From NCBI RefSeq assembly GCF_037095755.1, contig NZ_JBAWKJ010000002.1, positions 496,001 to 560,000 on the forward strand: DNA of 64,000 nt. Direction: 5' to 3'. This DNA comes from Sphingopyxis sp. CCNWLW2 (lineage in GTDB: Bacteria; Pseudomonadota; Alphaproteobacteria; Sphingomonadales; Sphingomonadaceae). The notes under the pieces were generated by a model. The model was not told the origin of the DNA. It saw nothing but the letters and a program-made list of their open reading frames with translations, and made no database searches. Positions 37,875 through 46,698 of the stretch are shown here, piece after piece. Position numbers and translations under genes: made by a program. Every line of letters starts with the position of its first letter. Position 1 is the stretch's first letter.

Positions 37875-38924
37875 ATGATCGAAGTCCCGTCGCCGCTCCG
37901 TCTCCGTCTCGACAGCCACGCCCTCGTCGCCAACTGGCGCTGGCTCGCCGCCCAGAGCGGCGGCGCGGCGTGCGGCGCCGCGATCAAGGCCGACGGCTAC
38001 AGCCTTGGCGCGCGGGCGGTAATGCAGCATCTCACCGCCGCGGGCTGCCGCGATTTTTTCGTCGCGACCTGGGCCGAGGCCGCCGCACTGATGCCCTTGG
38101 CCGAAGGCGTCTCATTGTCGGTGCTGCACGGTGTCGGCGCAAGCGATATGGTGGCGGCGCGCACCCTCGCGGTACGCCCCGTGCTGAACAGCGTCGAACA
38201 GGTCGCGCGCTGGCGCGAAGCGGGCGAGGGGCGGCCGTGCGATGTGATGGTCGATACCGGGATGAACCGCCTCGGCCTCAGCGTCGACGAAGCCCTGGGC
38301 GGTGCGCTCGACGGGCTTTCGATCGAAACTCTGCTCAGCCACCTCGCGTCGGCCGACGAGGACAGCGACCAGAATGCGCGGCAACTCGCGGCGTTTCAGG
38401 CGATCCGGCAGGTCATTCCCGCGCGGCGATACAGCCTCGCCAACAGCGCGGGCATCTGCCTTGGCACCGACTATGCGTTCGAGCTGACGCGCCCCGGCAT
38501 CGCGCTTTACGGCGGAACGCCGCGCGGCGAAGCGCAGGGCCATATTCGCCAGGTCGCCTTTCCCGAGACGCGCGTGCTGCAGCTGCGCACGGTGCGCAAG
38601 GGCGAAACAGTGGGATATGGTGCAACCTGGACCGCACCGCGCGATAGCCGGATCGCGGTTGCCAATATGGGCTACGCCGACGGCTATCTTCGTTGTCACG
38701 CCGGGGCAGGTGGCGGTGCGACGTGGCAGGCGCGCGCGCTGCCGCTGATCGGCCGCGTTTCGATGGACCTCATCGCCTTTGACGCGAGCGACGTCGGCGT
38801 GGTCGGCGAGGGTGACTGGCTCAGCCTCGACTATGACCTGCCCTCGGCGGCTGCGCGCAGCGGGTTATCGCAATATGAGTTGCTGACGGGGCTCGGTGTG
38901 CGGTTCGCGCGGGTGTGGAGCTAG
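37875..38924 (+). CDS. alr: Alanine racemase
   Basis: A 349-residue PLP racemase producing D-alanine for peptidoglycan. The PLP lysine is Lys38 in AAIKADGYSLGA, and the catalytic tyrosine lies in ETVGYGATWTA. MVDTGMNRLGL and SLANSAGICLG complete the barrel motifs. The start at 37875 follows GGGGCAGGGGC. It is 44 bp after the transporter gene and convergent with the oxygenase gene, overlapping it by four bases at the stops. Confidence 0.92.
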   Translation: MIEVPSPLRLRLDSHALVANWRWLAAQSGGAACGAAIKADGYSLGARAVMQHLTAAGCRDFFVATWAEAAALMPLAEGVSLSVLHGVGASDMVAARTLAVRPVLNSVEQVARWREAGEGRPCDVMVDTGMNRLGLSVDEALGGALDGLSIETLLSHLASADEDSDQNARQLAAFQAIRQVIPARRYSLANSAGICLGTDYAFELTRPGIALYGGTPRGEAQGHIRQVAFPETRVLQLRTVRKGETVGYGATWTAPRDSRIAVANMGYADGYLRCHAGAGGGATWQARALPLIGRVSMDLIAFDASDVGVVGEGDWLSLDYDLPSAAARSGLSQYELLTGLGVRFARVWS

Positions 38925-39907
38925 ACTCCCGGACGATAAGTCCACGGATCATAACGAGCCTCACGGATCCACCGCGTCGCGATCCACTTGACGCCCCGAG
39001 CGACGGGCAGGCCCGCGTGCCGCGATGCCGGATCGGGCGATCCATCGCTTTTGACATTGTCGAAGACGATGACGTCGCCCTGCCGCCCCGCGATTTTCGG
39101 GCCATACTCGAACAAAGTTTCGCCGCCTTCATAGCCATGGTTCAGATAGATGATCGCGGTTTTGATCCGCTGATTGTTCGTGCCCGACAGCGCGTCGATA
39201 TGCATCCGGTATTGTTGCGAGATGTCATAACGCATGACCGACAGCGGTTCGCCCTGTTCGGTGGCGGTGCCGGTGATTGCGGCAAGACGGTGATTGATCG
39301 CACGAATGACAAGGCCTTCGTTTGCGGGTCCGATCACGGCCGCCATCGCGGTCCGCACAGGATGTGGGCGGACCGCGCCGGTGGATGGATCGACGATCGC
39401 GGACGGTTCCAGCATCGGTCCGGCTACCGCCGCGATGCGCGCGCATTCCTCGGGCGAGAGCAGCGCAGGATAGCGGACGACATGGGGGACGTCGGAAAGC
39501 GGTTCGTCGCGCGGGAGCACCGCAGGTCGGCCTTCGCCGTCGAGCGTCATGCGCTCGACCAGCGCAAGCTGCTCAGCGGCGACCGGATCGCCTCGCGCCG
39601 CCGTTCTCAACAAGGCTAACGCGCCAGCCCAGTCGGGATGCGCCTGGCCCGATCCGTTTGCGACCAGCGCGACTTCCATCAACGCACCGTCGACATGACC
39701 GATTTCGACTGCGCGCCGCAGCCATTCGCGCGCCCGGCACAGGTTTCGGGGCGCGCCATGGCTCCCTGTAAGATCGAGAACCGCCAGCTGCATCAGCGCG
39801 TCGACGTCGCGGTCGTCTCCGGCGCGCGCCAACAGCGCGACTCCCTCCTCGACGCGGCCCTGCGCAAAGAACTGGTTTGCTTGTTCGATAGTCGATCCGT
39901 CCGGCAT
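38921..39907 (-). CDS. 2-oxoglutarate/Fe(II) oxygenase with N-terminal Sel1-like repeats
   Basis: A 328-residue protein. Residues about 1-120 are alpha-helical Sel1/TPR-like repeats (ALMQLAVLDLTGSHGAPRNL, REWLRRAVEIGHVDGALM). Residues about 135-328 form a prolyl-4-hydroxylase-type double-stranded beta helix: Fe ligands HID in YRMHIDAL, the conserved YLNHGYEGGETLF, and the distal His with 2OG-binding Lys/Arg in SRHAGLPVARGVKWIATRW. It probably hydroxylates a protein side chain; the target is unknown. No signal peptide. Confidence 0.85.
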   Translation of the reverse strand: MPDGSTIEQANQFFAQGRVEEGVALLARAGDDRDVDALMQLAVLDLTGSHGAPRNLCRAREWLRRAVEIGHVDGALMEVALVANGSGQAHPDWAGALALLRTAARGDPVAAEQLALVERMTLDGEGRPAVLPRDEPLSDVPHVVRYPALLSPEECARIAAVAGPMLEPSAIVDPSTGAVRPHPVRTAMAAVIGPANEGLVIRAINHRLAAITGTATEQGEPLSVMRYDISQQYRMHIDALSGTNNQRIKTAIIYLNHGYEGGETLFEYGPKIAGRQGDVIVFDNVKSDGSPDPASRHAGLPVARGVKWIATRWIREARYDPWTYRPGV

Positions 39908-39933
39908 GGCCGGATTGTAACGGCCTCGACCAC

Positions 39934-39966
39934 AAAAAAAAGGGGGCCAGATCGCTCCGGCCCCCC
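39934..39966 (-). terminator. Rho-independent terminator of the TonB receptor gene
   Basis: Read leftward: stem GGGGGCC/GGCCCCC with an 8-10-nt loop, followed by eight T residues. It lies 21 bp past the receptor stop codon. The stretch between it and the oxygenase start (39907) also leaves room for the oxygenase promoter. Confidence 0.85.
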
Positions 39967-39987
39967 ACTATTTTCGGTAATCGCCGA

Positions 39988-42900
39988 TTAGAACTTGGCG
40001 GTCACGCCGGCGTAGAAGAAGCGTCCACGAACGTCGTAGATGCCGCTGCCTGCGCCGATCCCCGTCAGGCCGAACGGCGGCTTCTTGTTCATGAAGTTGT
40101 CGACGCCAAGGTAGAACTGCGAGTTTTCCTTGAAGTCCCAACCAATGCGCGCGTCATGATAGACGACCGACGGATACCACTGGCTATCTGCATAGTCGGC
40201 ATCCTGCGGCGCACGGCCTTGAACCGAGAAGATATCTTCATACTGGTTCAGGACCATCTTGCCGATGTAGCGCAGCTGGTAACCAACGCTGACCTGGCCC
40301 GACTTCACGTTCAGGTCGAACTTGAACTCGTCGCGCGGGTCACCCAGTTCGTACAGCAACCGGTCGGCACGACCAGCATCCGACGGATTGAGGAACGTGT
40401 CGTTCTGCAGCACATGCGTGTAGTTCAGCTTGGCGCTGATCGTACCGAAGCCTTCGAAATTGTGCCGATAGGCGATCTCGGTGTCGATGCCGCGAACCTT
40501 CAGCGCTGCGTAGTTCAGCGGAATAACCAGCAGCGTGCCATCCAGGATCTGACCCGGATCTTCATCTTCCGGACCCTGACCCGGTCCGGCATGACGATCG
40601 AACAGATCGCAGAACTGGTTGTTCAGATCCACCGCATCGTAACAGGCGTTGACGATCTGCTGCGCCGTCGGCGAGGTGATCACATCATCGACCTTGATGC
40701 TGTAATAGTCGACAGTGAGCGACAATCCGGGGGCGAAGCTCGGCTGATACACGCCGCCGATCGTCCACGAATTCGACTTTTCCTGCTTCAGGAGTTCGTT
40801 GCCGCCGCTCAGGGTTTCGAGCGAATAGGCCGGAAGATCGAAGCCCGCGAAATTGGCACCCAGCTCAGCGCGGCAGTTGGCCTCACGCGTCGCCGACCCG
40901 GCACCGATGTTGGCCGGACGGCACGGATCCTGGAAGCCCGGCGCGAAGTTCTGACCAACCGACGAACCGGTCTCGACCAGGTTCGGGGCGCGAACCGAGC
41001 GAGCATAGTTCACGCGGAGCCGCAGATCCTCGATCGGCTTCCACTCGGTGCCCACATTATAGGCGAACACCGTACCCGTCGTACCCTTGTAGTCCGCGAC
41101 GCGGCCAGCGGCGGTAACCGTCAGCTCCCGAACCAGCGGGACGTCGGCGAGCAGCGGCAGGCGAAGTTCGCCGAACAATTCCTTCACTTCGAACGCCGGA
41201 GCCGAGAAGGTCGGCAGGGCGTTATAGAAGGTCATGCCGTTTTCGACGAGCGGATCGGCCTGGAACTTCAGCTTTTCACGGCGATATTCACCACCGAAAG
41301 CAAAGCCGACCGGGCCGCCCGGGAGTTCGAACCACTGGCTCGAATCGCCGCTCACGAACGCGCTCAGGATGAACTGCGTCTGCTTCGCACGCGAAATCGT
41401 GTCCTGCACGATATAGTCGCGCGCGCCGCTCACATCGCCGCGTCCGAACGGATTGAGCGGGACGCAGGCCGCGATATCCGCAGCAAGCTGGGCGTCGGCA
41501 AAATCGCCGCCGATGCCGTCGCCGCCACCCGGACGGGGAGCGAACTGCGAGCGGCAGCGGATCGTGTTCGTCACCGGATCGAGGCCGGCGTCCATCGCCA
41601 GCAGGAAGCGCTGGACATTGATGTTGCCAAGAACCTTCGTGTCTTCCTTGAACTCGCCGTAGTTGGCCGAAACTTCATACTGCCAATCTTCGTTGAACGT
41701 GCCGCGAAGGCCGGCAACCGCACGGAAAGTGCGGCGATCCGAATCTTCGTTGCGAACGCCGAGGTCGGTGAAGTTCTTGCGATACGCGACGCGGAAGGTG
41801 CCGGCGGCGATCGCTGCGAGGTTTGCAGCGGTGAGCGCCGTCGGCGTCGTCAGATTGGGGTTCACGCCCGAAGCAAGAATCTGATCCGTGATCAGCGTGC
41901 GCATCTGCGGCGTCAGGAACGGGTTGTCGAGACGGATACGCTCGCGGTCGGCGTCGATCGAGCTACCCTGGACGAAGGCCGGACCACTGGAGCGACCCTG
42001 TGCGCGCGTCTTGGTGTATTTCACTTCGACGAACGGTTCGAGCGCGTCCGAGATCGTATAGTGAGCAAGCAGATTGGCGCTGTACCGGTTGTAGTTCGGA
42101 TAGAGAACCATCAGATTCTCTTCGCGGTTGCTCGGGCCATTGCCACCGATGAACGCGCCGTTCGGGCCGAAACCCGCACGCGTGCCGGTCTGCGGCGTCA
42201 GCGTGCGCCCGTCGTCGGTCACGAGGAAGTTACAGTTATACGCCTGTTGCGACGATCCCGGGTTGGTGCCGAGGCCGCAGCGCGGGTTTGCGACACGGTT
42301 GACGAACGAGAACATGCCGGCGCTCGAGATGGTCGAGCCGCGGATGTCGCGGAAGAAGACGCGGTCGGGATTGCCGTCGCTGCCGTTCGGCGTGCCACCC
42401 GGATCCGAGTCGACCTGGACAAAGGCGTCGTTGCGCAGGATATGCGGACGCTGCGCGCCATACACGAGATCCTGATGCGCATATTCGCCGTGCAGCACGA
42501 CGTTGCCGCGGCCGTCGGCGAAATTCTTGCCGATCATGCCGGCGACGACGTACGAACCGGCATCGCCATATTTGCTGAGGCCGCCCTGCGCACGCAGACG
42601 GGCGCCTTCAAAGTCCTTTTTCAGGATGAAGTTGACGACACCCGCGATCGCGTCCGAACCATAAACGGCCGAACTGCCGCCCGTCACGATGTCGACACGC
42701 TCGACCAGATCCGAAGGAATGGTGTTCACGTCGACCGACACGCCGCTGGCGAGCGGATCGCCGGCAACATGGCGGCGGCCGTTCACCAGCACGAGCGTGC
42801 GCTCGGTGCCGAGGCCGCGAAGGTCGAGAAGGTTCAGGCCGACGGTGCCAAGGAAGCGACCGGCGTTCGACTGGCTGAACGTGCTGCGCAGGGCGGGAAG

Positions 42901-43149
42901 CTCGTTCAGCACGTCACCGACGGAGATCTGGCCGGTCTCGAAAAACTGCTCACCCGAAATTGCCGTAACGGGAACGGCCGATTCAAGGTTAGGGCTGCGA
43001 ATGCGCGAGCCAGTGACGACGATCGTTCCTTCGTCCGCCGCTTCCGCCGTATCGTCTGCAGGAGCAACCTCCTGAGCCATCGCGGGCATTGCGCTGAACA
43101 AAGCAAGAGTCAGAGCGGAGCCCTGAACTAGCAGGCTAGTCTTCTTCAT
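39988..43149 (-). CDS. TonB-dependent outer-membrane receptor
   Basis: A 1053-residue outer-membrane beta-barrel receptor. The signal peptide is cleaved after AMA (residue 25). An acidic stretch and TIVVTGSRIRSPNLES lead into the plug domain (LRGLGTERTLVLVNGRRH, GGSSAVYGSDAIAGVVNFI). The barrel follows, ending RGRFFYAGVTAKF with the C-terminal Phe needed for BAM insertion. It belongs to the large TonB receptor type with long extracellular loops, abundant in sphingomonads for peptides, sugars or plant compounds. Neighbours give no substrate. A 10-bp inverted repeat lies 60-100 bp upstream and a clean terminator downstream, so it is monocistronic and probably regulated. Confidence 0.93.
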   Translation of the reverse strand: MKKTSLLVQGSALTLALFSAMPAMAQEVAPADDTAEAADEGTIVVTGSRIRSPNLESAVPVTAISGEQFFETGQISVGDVLNELPALRSTFSQSNAGRFLGTVGLNLLDLRGLGTERTLVLVNGRRHVAGDPLASGVSVDVNTIPSDLVERVDIVTGGSSAVYGSDAIAGVVNFILKKDFEGARLRAQGGLSKYGDAGSYVVAGMIGKNFADGRGNVVLHGEYAHQDLVYGAQRPHILRNDAFVQVDSDPGGTPNGSDGNPDRVFFRDIRGSTISSAGMFSFVNRVANPRCGLGTNPGSSQQAYNCNFLVTDDGRTLTPQTGTRAGFGPNGAFIGGNGPSNREENLMVLYPNYNRYSANLLAHYTISDALEPFVEVKYTKTRAQGRSSGPAFVQGSSIDADRERIRLDNPFLTPQMRTLITDQILASGVNPNLTTPTALTAANLAAIAAGTFRVAYRKNFTDLGVRNEDSDRRTFRAVAGLRGTFNEDWQYEVSANYGEFKEDTKVLGNINVQRFLLAMDAGLDPVTNTIRCRSQFAPRPGGGDGIGGDFADAQLAADIAACVPLNPFGRGDVSGARDYIVQDTISRAKQTQFILSAFVSGDSSQWFELPGGPVGFAFGGEYRREKLKFQADPLVENGMTFYNALPTFSAPAFEVKELFGELRLPLLADVPLVRELTVTAAGRVADYKGTTGTVFAYNVGTEWKPIEDLRLRVNYARSVRAPNLVETGSSVGQNFAPGFQDPCRPANIGAGSATREANCRAELGANFAGFDLPAYSLETLSGGNELLKQEKSNSWTIGGVYQPSFAPGLSLTVDYYSIKVDDVITSPTAQQIVNACYDAVDLNNQFCDLFDRHAGPGQGPEDEDPGQILDGTLLVIPLNYAALKVRGIDTEIAYRHNFEGFGTISAKLNYTHVLQNDTFLNPSDAGRADRLLYELGDPRDEFKFDLNVKSGQVSVGYQLRYIGKMVLNQYEDIFSVQGRAPQDADYADSQWYPSVVYHDARIGWDFKENSQFYLGVDNFMNKKPPFGLTGIGAGSGIYDVRGRFFYAGVTAKF

Positions 43150-43209
43150 GATGTAATTCCCCGGTTACCGTTCAGAAAGTGGGAGTGAACGGATTGCGCT
43201 CTAGAAAGA

Positions 43210-43251
43210 CAGAAATTTTCGGCGGCACAAGCCTTTGATGTAAAATTTCTG
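43210..43251. promoter_or_regulatory. Inverted repeat upstream of the TonB receptor
   Basis: Perfect 10-bp arms CAGAAATTTT (43210-43219) and AAAATTTCTG (43242-43251) with a 22-bp spacer, giving 32 bp between centres, about three helical turns. It lies 61-102 bp upstream of the receptor ATG, where an operator or activator site is expected. The regulator is unknown; no regulator gene is adjacent. Confidence 0.5.
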
Positions 43252-43557
43252 ACAGTCTTGAGACTCCGCTTCGGCAGTGTGGCTTTTTCGCAACAGGGTC
43301 AGCCGTTCGCCAGCACGGAGCCATTGAAATCAAAGTGCCCGACCGCGAAAGGAACAACCTTGGCGAGCACTGCCAGGCGTCAAAAATGCCAGCAGACTGA
43401 TTTCCATTGAAACTAAATTACGTTTACCCAATTGGGGCCTGCGCGAGCCGGCACGCGGACCGCCGATTGCGAGGGGCGCTTCGTCGCAATCAGATGCGCC
43501 TTTTCGATCGGATGCGATTCGCGGCTCCGTGCCTTATTTCGGCACGAGTAGCGCATG

Positions 43558-43587
43558 TTGCGATGCATCATAATTTGATGCTAATGT
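43558..43587 (+). promoter_or_regulatory. Putative phaR promoter with internal palindrome
   Basis: A TTGCGA -35-like box (43558) and a TAATGT -10-like box (43582) are 18 bp apart, and the spacer is the palindrome GCATCA-TAATT-TGATGC (43565-43581). An operator inside the promoter spacer would suit repression, for example autoregulation by PhaR. This is a weak match to consensus and purely predictive. Confidence 0.35.
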
Positions 43588-43667
43588 GGGGCTTCGCATG
43601 CCCGGGCGGTGCCACTCGTCATATCCCGGAAATACCATGTCCCGATATACAAGGAGCGCAGGTCAAA

Positions 43668-44210
43668 ATGGCGAAGTCCAGGGCGGGGGCGACGGAAGAT
43701 GACGTCGTCACGATCAAGAAATACGCCAACCGGCGGCTCTACGATACCGAGCGCAGCTGCTACATCACGCTGGAGGATCTGGGCACGATGGTCCGCGACG
43801 GCCGCGATTTCCGCGTCGTCGATGCCAAAAGCGGCGACGACATCACGCACAATGTCTTGACGCAAATCATCATGGACGAGGAAACGCGCGGCGAAACGCT
43901 GCTCCCGGTCAATTTCCTGCGCCACCTGATCGGCATGTACGGCGACAAGATGCAGTCGATGGTGCCGCAATATCTCGAAGCCTCGATGACCGCGTTCCGC
44001 AAGAACCAGCAGGACGTCCGCTCGGCGCTCGAAGGCGCTTTGGGATCGAATCCGCTCGCCGAGCTGACGCGCCGCAATATGGAGATGTTCCAGCAGGCGG
44101 CGGGGGCGTTCATGCCAGGCGCCGGCGGCAGCAAGACCAAGGATGCCGAGATCGCTGCGCTCAAGGCCGAAGTCGCCGAACTCAAGGCGGCACTCGCCAA
44201 AAAGAATTAA
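43668..44210 (+). CDS. phaR: Polyhydroxyalkanoate synthesis repressor PhaR
   Basis: A 180-residue DNA- and PHA-binding regulator. The N-terminal PHB/PHA accumulation regulator domain reads VVTIKKYANRRLYDTERS and ITLEDL (about residues 12-45), followed by the PHB_acc region (VLTQIIMDEETRGE, LLPVNFLRHLIGMYG) and a C-terminal heptad-like coiled coil (IAALKAEVAELKAALAKK). The start at 43668 follows AAGGAG. PhaR represses phasin and its own gene until PHA granules titrate it. No phaC or phasin gene is in the window; propionyl-CoA from the nearby pathway is a possible PHA precursor. Confidence 0.92.
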   Translation: MAKSRAGATEDDVVTIKKYANRRLYDTERSCYITLEDLGTMVRDGRDFRVVDAKSGDDITHNVLTQIIMDEETRGETLLPVNFLRHLIGMYGDKMQSMVPQYLEASMTAFRKNQQDVRSALEGALGSNPLAELTRRNMEMFQQAAGAFMPGAGGSKTKDAEIAALKAEVAELKAALAKKN

Positions 44211-44253
44211 TCGGGCCGCCACGGCGCCCCAGCTACGGAAAATACGAAATATC

Positions 44254-45780
44254 ATGGTCAAACATGCGCTCAGCGTAACCCGGCAGGCCGATTTCGCGGC
44301 CTGGTATCAGGATGTCATTGCCGAAGCCGATCTTGCCGAGGAATCGGGTGTGCGCGGCTGCATGGTCATCAAGCCGTGGGGCTATGGCATCTGGGAACGC
44401 ATCCAGACGGTGATGGACGCCGCGATCAAGGATGCCGGGGTCCAGAATTGCTATTTCCCGCTCTTCATTCCTTTGAGCTTCTTTGAGAAGGAAGCCGACC
44501 ATGTCGATGGTTTTGCGAAAGAAATGGCGGTCGTCACGCACCACCGCCTGATCGCTGATGGCAAGGGCAAGCTCGTCCCCGATCCCGACGCGAAGCTCGA
44601 GGAACCGCTGATTGTTCGCCCGACGTCGGAAACGGTGATCGGCAACGCGATGAGCCGCTGGGTGCAGAGCTGGCGCGATCTGCCGCTCAAGGTCAATCAG
44701 TGGGCAAACGTCGTGCGCTGGGAAATGCGCACGCGCATGTTCCTGCGCACCAGCGAATTTCTGTGGCAAGAAGGCCATACCGCGCACGCCGACAAGGATG
44801 ACGCGATGGCCGAGACGCTGCGCGCGCTCGAAATGTACCGCGCCTTTGCTGAGGATGTGCTCGCGATGCCCGTCATCGCCGGCGAAAAGCCCGAAAATGA
44901 GCGTTTCCCGGGCGCCGTCGCGACCTATTCGATCGAGGCGATGATGCAGGACGGCAAGGCCCTGCAGGCCGGCACCTCGCATTATCTCGGCACCGGCTTC
45001 GCCGAAGCGGCGAACATTCGTTACCAGGACAAGGACGGCGGCCACAGCCTCTGCCACACGACAAGCTGGGGCACGTCGACGCGCATGATCGGCGGGGTCA
45101 TTATGACGCATGGCGACGACGACGGCCTCCGCTGTCCGCCGCGTATCGCGCCGCACCAGATCGTGATCGTACCGATGCTCCGCGACAATGAGGAGGATCA
45201 GGCGATCCTCGACTATTGCCGCGACCTCGAAAGCCAGTTGAAGGCGCTCGACGCCTTCCGCGAACCCGTGCGCGTGCTGCTCGACGCGAGTGCGAACAAG
45301 GCGCAGACCAAGCGCTGGGGCTGGGTCAAGAAGGGCGCACCGATCGTCGTCGAAATCGGTCCGCGCGACGTCGCCGGCGGTAATGTCGCGGTGATCCGCC
45401 GCGACCGGCTGTACAAGGACGACGGGAAGCTCAATTCGGCGTTCGTCGCCAAGGGCGACTTCGTGGCCGAGGCGGTGGCGACGCTGGAAGATATCCAGTC
45501 GAGCCTCCACGCCGAGGCAAGGGAACGCCTGCATGCGAACATCCGCCGGGACGTCACCGACCTGAAGGCGCATTTCGCCGGCGACGACAAATTCGTCGGC
45601 TGGGCCGAAGTGCAGTGGTCGCGGCCGAGCGGTGCGGCGCTCGACGACATCGTTGCCCAGCTCAAGGCGCTCAAGCTGACGATGCGCAACACGCCGCTCG
45701 ATGCGGCGCCGGCAGACGGCGCCTGCTTTTTCACCGGCGAGCCTGCGGTCGAGCGCGTGCTGATCGGGCGCACCTACTGA
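44254..45780 (+). CDS. proS: Prolyl-tRNA synthetase, archaeal/eukaryotic-like type
   Basis: 508 residues from ATG 44254. A class II synthetase of the type lacking the bacterial editing (INS) domain: motif 2 WEMRTRMFLRTSEFLWQEGHTAH, motif 3 HGDDDGLRCPPRIAP, then the anticodon-binding domain (QIVIVPMLRD) and a C-terminal extension ending RVLIGRTY. This short form occurs in a subset of alphaproteobacteria and other bacteria. It charges proline; the matching tRNA-Pro(UGG) is at 60.2 kb. Confidence 0.95.
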   Translation: MVKHALSVTRQADFAAWYQDVIAEADLAEESGVRGCMVIKPWGYGIWERIQTVMDAAIKDAGVQNCYFPLFIPLSFFEKEADHVDGFAKEMAVVTHHRLIADGKGKLVPDPDAKLEEPLIVRPTSETVIGNAMSRWVQSWRDLPLKVNQWANVVRWEMRTRMFLRTSEFLWQEGHTAHADKDDAMAETLRALEMYRAFAEDVLAMPVIAGEKPENERFPGAVATYSIEAMMQDGKALQAGTSHYLGTGFAEAANIRYQDKDGGHSLCHTTSWGTSTRMIGGVIMTHGDDDGLRCPPRIAPHQIVIVPMLRDNEEDQAILDYCRDLESQLKALDAFREPVRVLLDASANKAQTKRWGWVKKGAPIVVEIGPRDVAGGNVAVIRRDRLYKDDGKLNSAFVAKGDFVAEAVATLEDIQSSLHAEARERLHANIRRDVTDLKAHFAGDDKFVGWAEVQWSRPSGAALDDIVAQLKALKLTMRNTPLDAAPADGACFFTGEPAVERVLIGRTY

Positions 45781-45851
45781 GCCCGGTCGCCCTTGCACCA
45801 GGGGCGCCGCACCTTTAGCCTTCGCGCCGAGGGGCTCGAAGGAGACTGTCG

Positions 45852-46202
45852 ATGCGCTTTTCCCTGTTGATCGCGGCGGCGACGCTGGCCTTCGCCGCGC
45901 CTCCCGCCGCGGCCCACCATGGCTGGTCGTCCTATGACGAGACCAAACCGGTCACCCTGACCGCATCCTTCTCCGAATTGTCGTGGGGAAACCCGCATGG
46001 CAGCGCGAAAATGCGCTGGCAGGGCAAGGTCTGGGACGTGATATTGGCGCCGGTCGGCCGCATGGAGGCGCGCGGGCTGACGCGCGCGGAGATCGAACCC
46101 GGCAAACGCTTTCGCCTGACCGGCTATCTTCGGCGCGACGGCACCGCCGAAATGCGGGTCGAGCGCGTGATGGTCGGCAAGAAGACCGTCGAGCTGCGCT
46201 GA
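45852..46202 (+). CDS. DUF6152 family periplasmic protein with predicted N-terminal His-His
   Basis: A 116-residue exported protein. The signal peptide ends PPAAA (residues 17-21); cleavage after Ala21 leaves a mature N-terminus HHGWSSYDETKP. The remaining about 95 residues form a small beta-rich domain (VTLTASFSELSWGNPHG, KVWDVILAPV, RFRLTGYLRRDG), as in DUF6152 proteins of unknown function. A free N-terminal histidine is the hallmark of His-brace copper proteins, so metal binding is possible (inference). The next gene, 10 bp on, encodes a membrane protein that looks like its partner. Confidence 0.78.
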   Translation: MRFSLLIAAATLAFAAPPAAAHHGWSSYDETKPVTLTASFSELSWGNPHGSAKMRWQGKVWDVILAPVGRMEARGLTRAEIEPGKRFRLTGYLRRDGTAEMRVERVMVGKKTVELR

Positions 46203-46212
46203 GGGAAGCCGC

Positions 46213-46698
46213 ATGGAGCCCGTCCTGACCGCCGCCGCGGCGTGGCTCGATGTGGCCGGCATCGGGCCGTGGTCGCGCGGATCGGCGCTGGTCTATCCCA
46301 TTGCCAATACGCTGCATCTCCTGGGCCTTGTCATGCTGGTCGGCGGAATCGGCGTCGTTGACCTGCGGATCGTGGGTTTATGGCAGAGGCTGCCGGTGGC
46401 GGAACTGTCGCGCGCCCTGACGCCGGTTGCCGTCGCCGGACTGATCCTGATGGCGGCCAGCGGCGTGATCCTGTTCGCCGCCGACGGCGCTGCGCTGGCA
46501 CGGTCGGCTATTTTCGAACGAAAATTGGCCATCGTCACCGCGGCGCTGGCGAACGCCGTCGCCTTTCGATGGATCTGGAATACGCATATGGCGCGCTGGA
46601 CGGATGGGGCACCCCACGCAGCACGGGTGATGGCGGGGGTGTCGCTGCTCCTGTGGCTCGCAGCGGGCGCGTCGGGCCGCTGGATCGCCTATGGCTGA
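46213..46698 (+). CDS. DUF6644-like membrane protein
   Basis: A 161-residue protein with about four membrane helices (roughly residues 30-52, 70-92, 102-120 and 135-155). Histidine in NTLHLLGLVMLVGG and acidic/Arg residues inside the helices, as well as NTHMARW, recall haem- or metal-handling membrane proteins, and the pattern fits DUF6644/DUF2214-type proteins. Function unknown. It follows the DUF6152 gene by 10 bp, with GAGGGAAG as ribosome binding site, so the two form an operon. Confidence 0.7.
   Translation: MEPVLTAAAAWLDVAGIGPWSRGSALVYPIANTLHLLGLVMLVGGIGVVDLRIVGLWQRLPVAELSRALTPVAVAGLILMAASGVILFAADGAALARSAIFERKLAIVTAALANAVAFRWIWNTHMARWTDGAPHAARVMAGVSLLLWLAAGASGRWIAYG

Larger units (their letters stand above)
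43150..43667. other. 518-bp intergenic region between the TonB receptor and phaR
   Basis: Divergent promoter region without a supportable gene. Short open frames on both strands have no ribosome binding site or family similarity. It holds the inverted repeat at 43210-43251 on the receptor side and a palindromic promoter candidate at 43558-43587 on the phaR side. The middle (about 43260-43550) shows nothing I can assign. A small RNA here cannot be excluded from sequence alone. Confidence 0.6.

Noticed and set aside
40156..43131. A 991-codon open frame antisense to the TonB receptor
   Set aside because: High-GC codon bias of the receptor gene leaves long stop-free antisense frames. The plus-strand protein has no domain, signal or ribosome binding site, while the receptor reads as a complete known family.
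43260..43550. Small ORFs in the receptor-phaR gap
   Set aside because: No ribosome binding sites, no coupling to neighbours, and amino-acid compositions typical of random high-GC frames.
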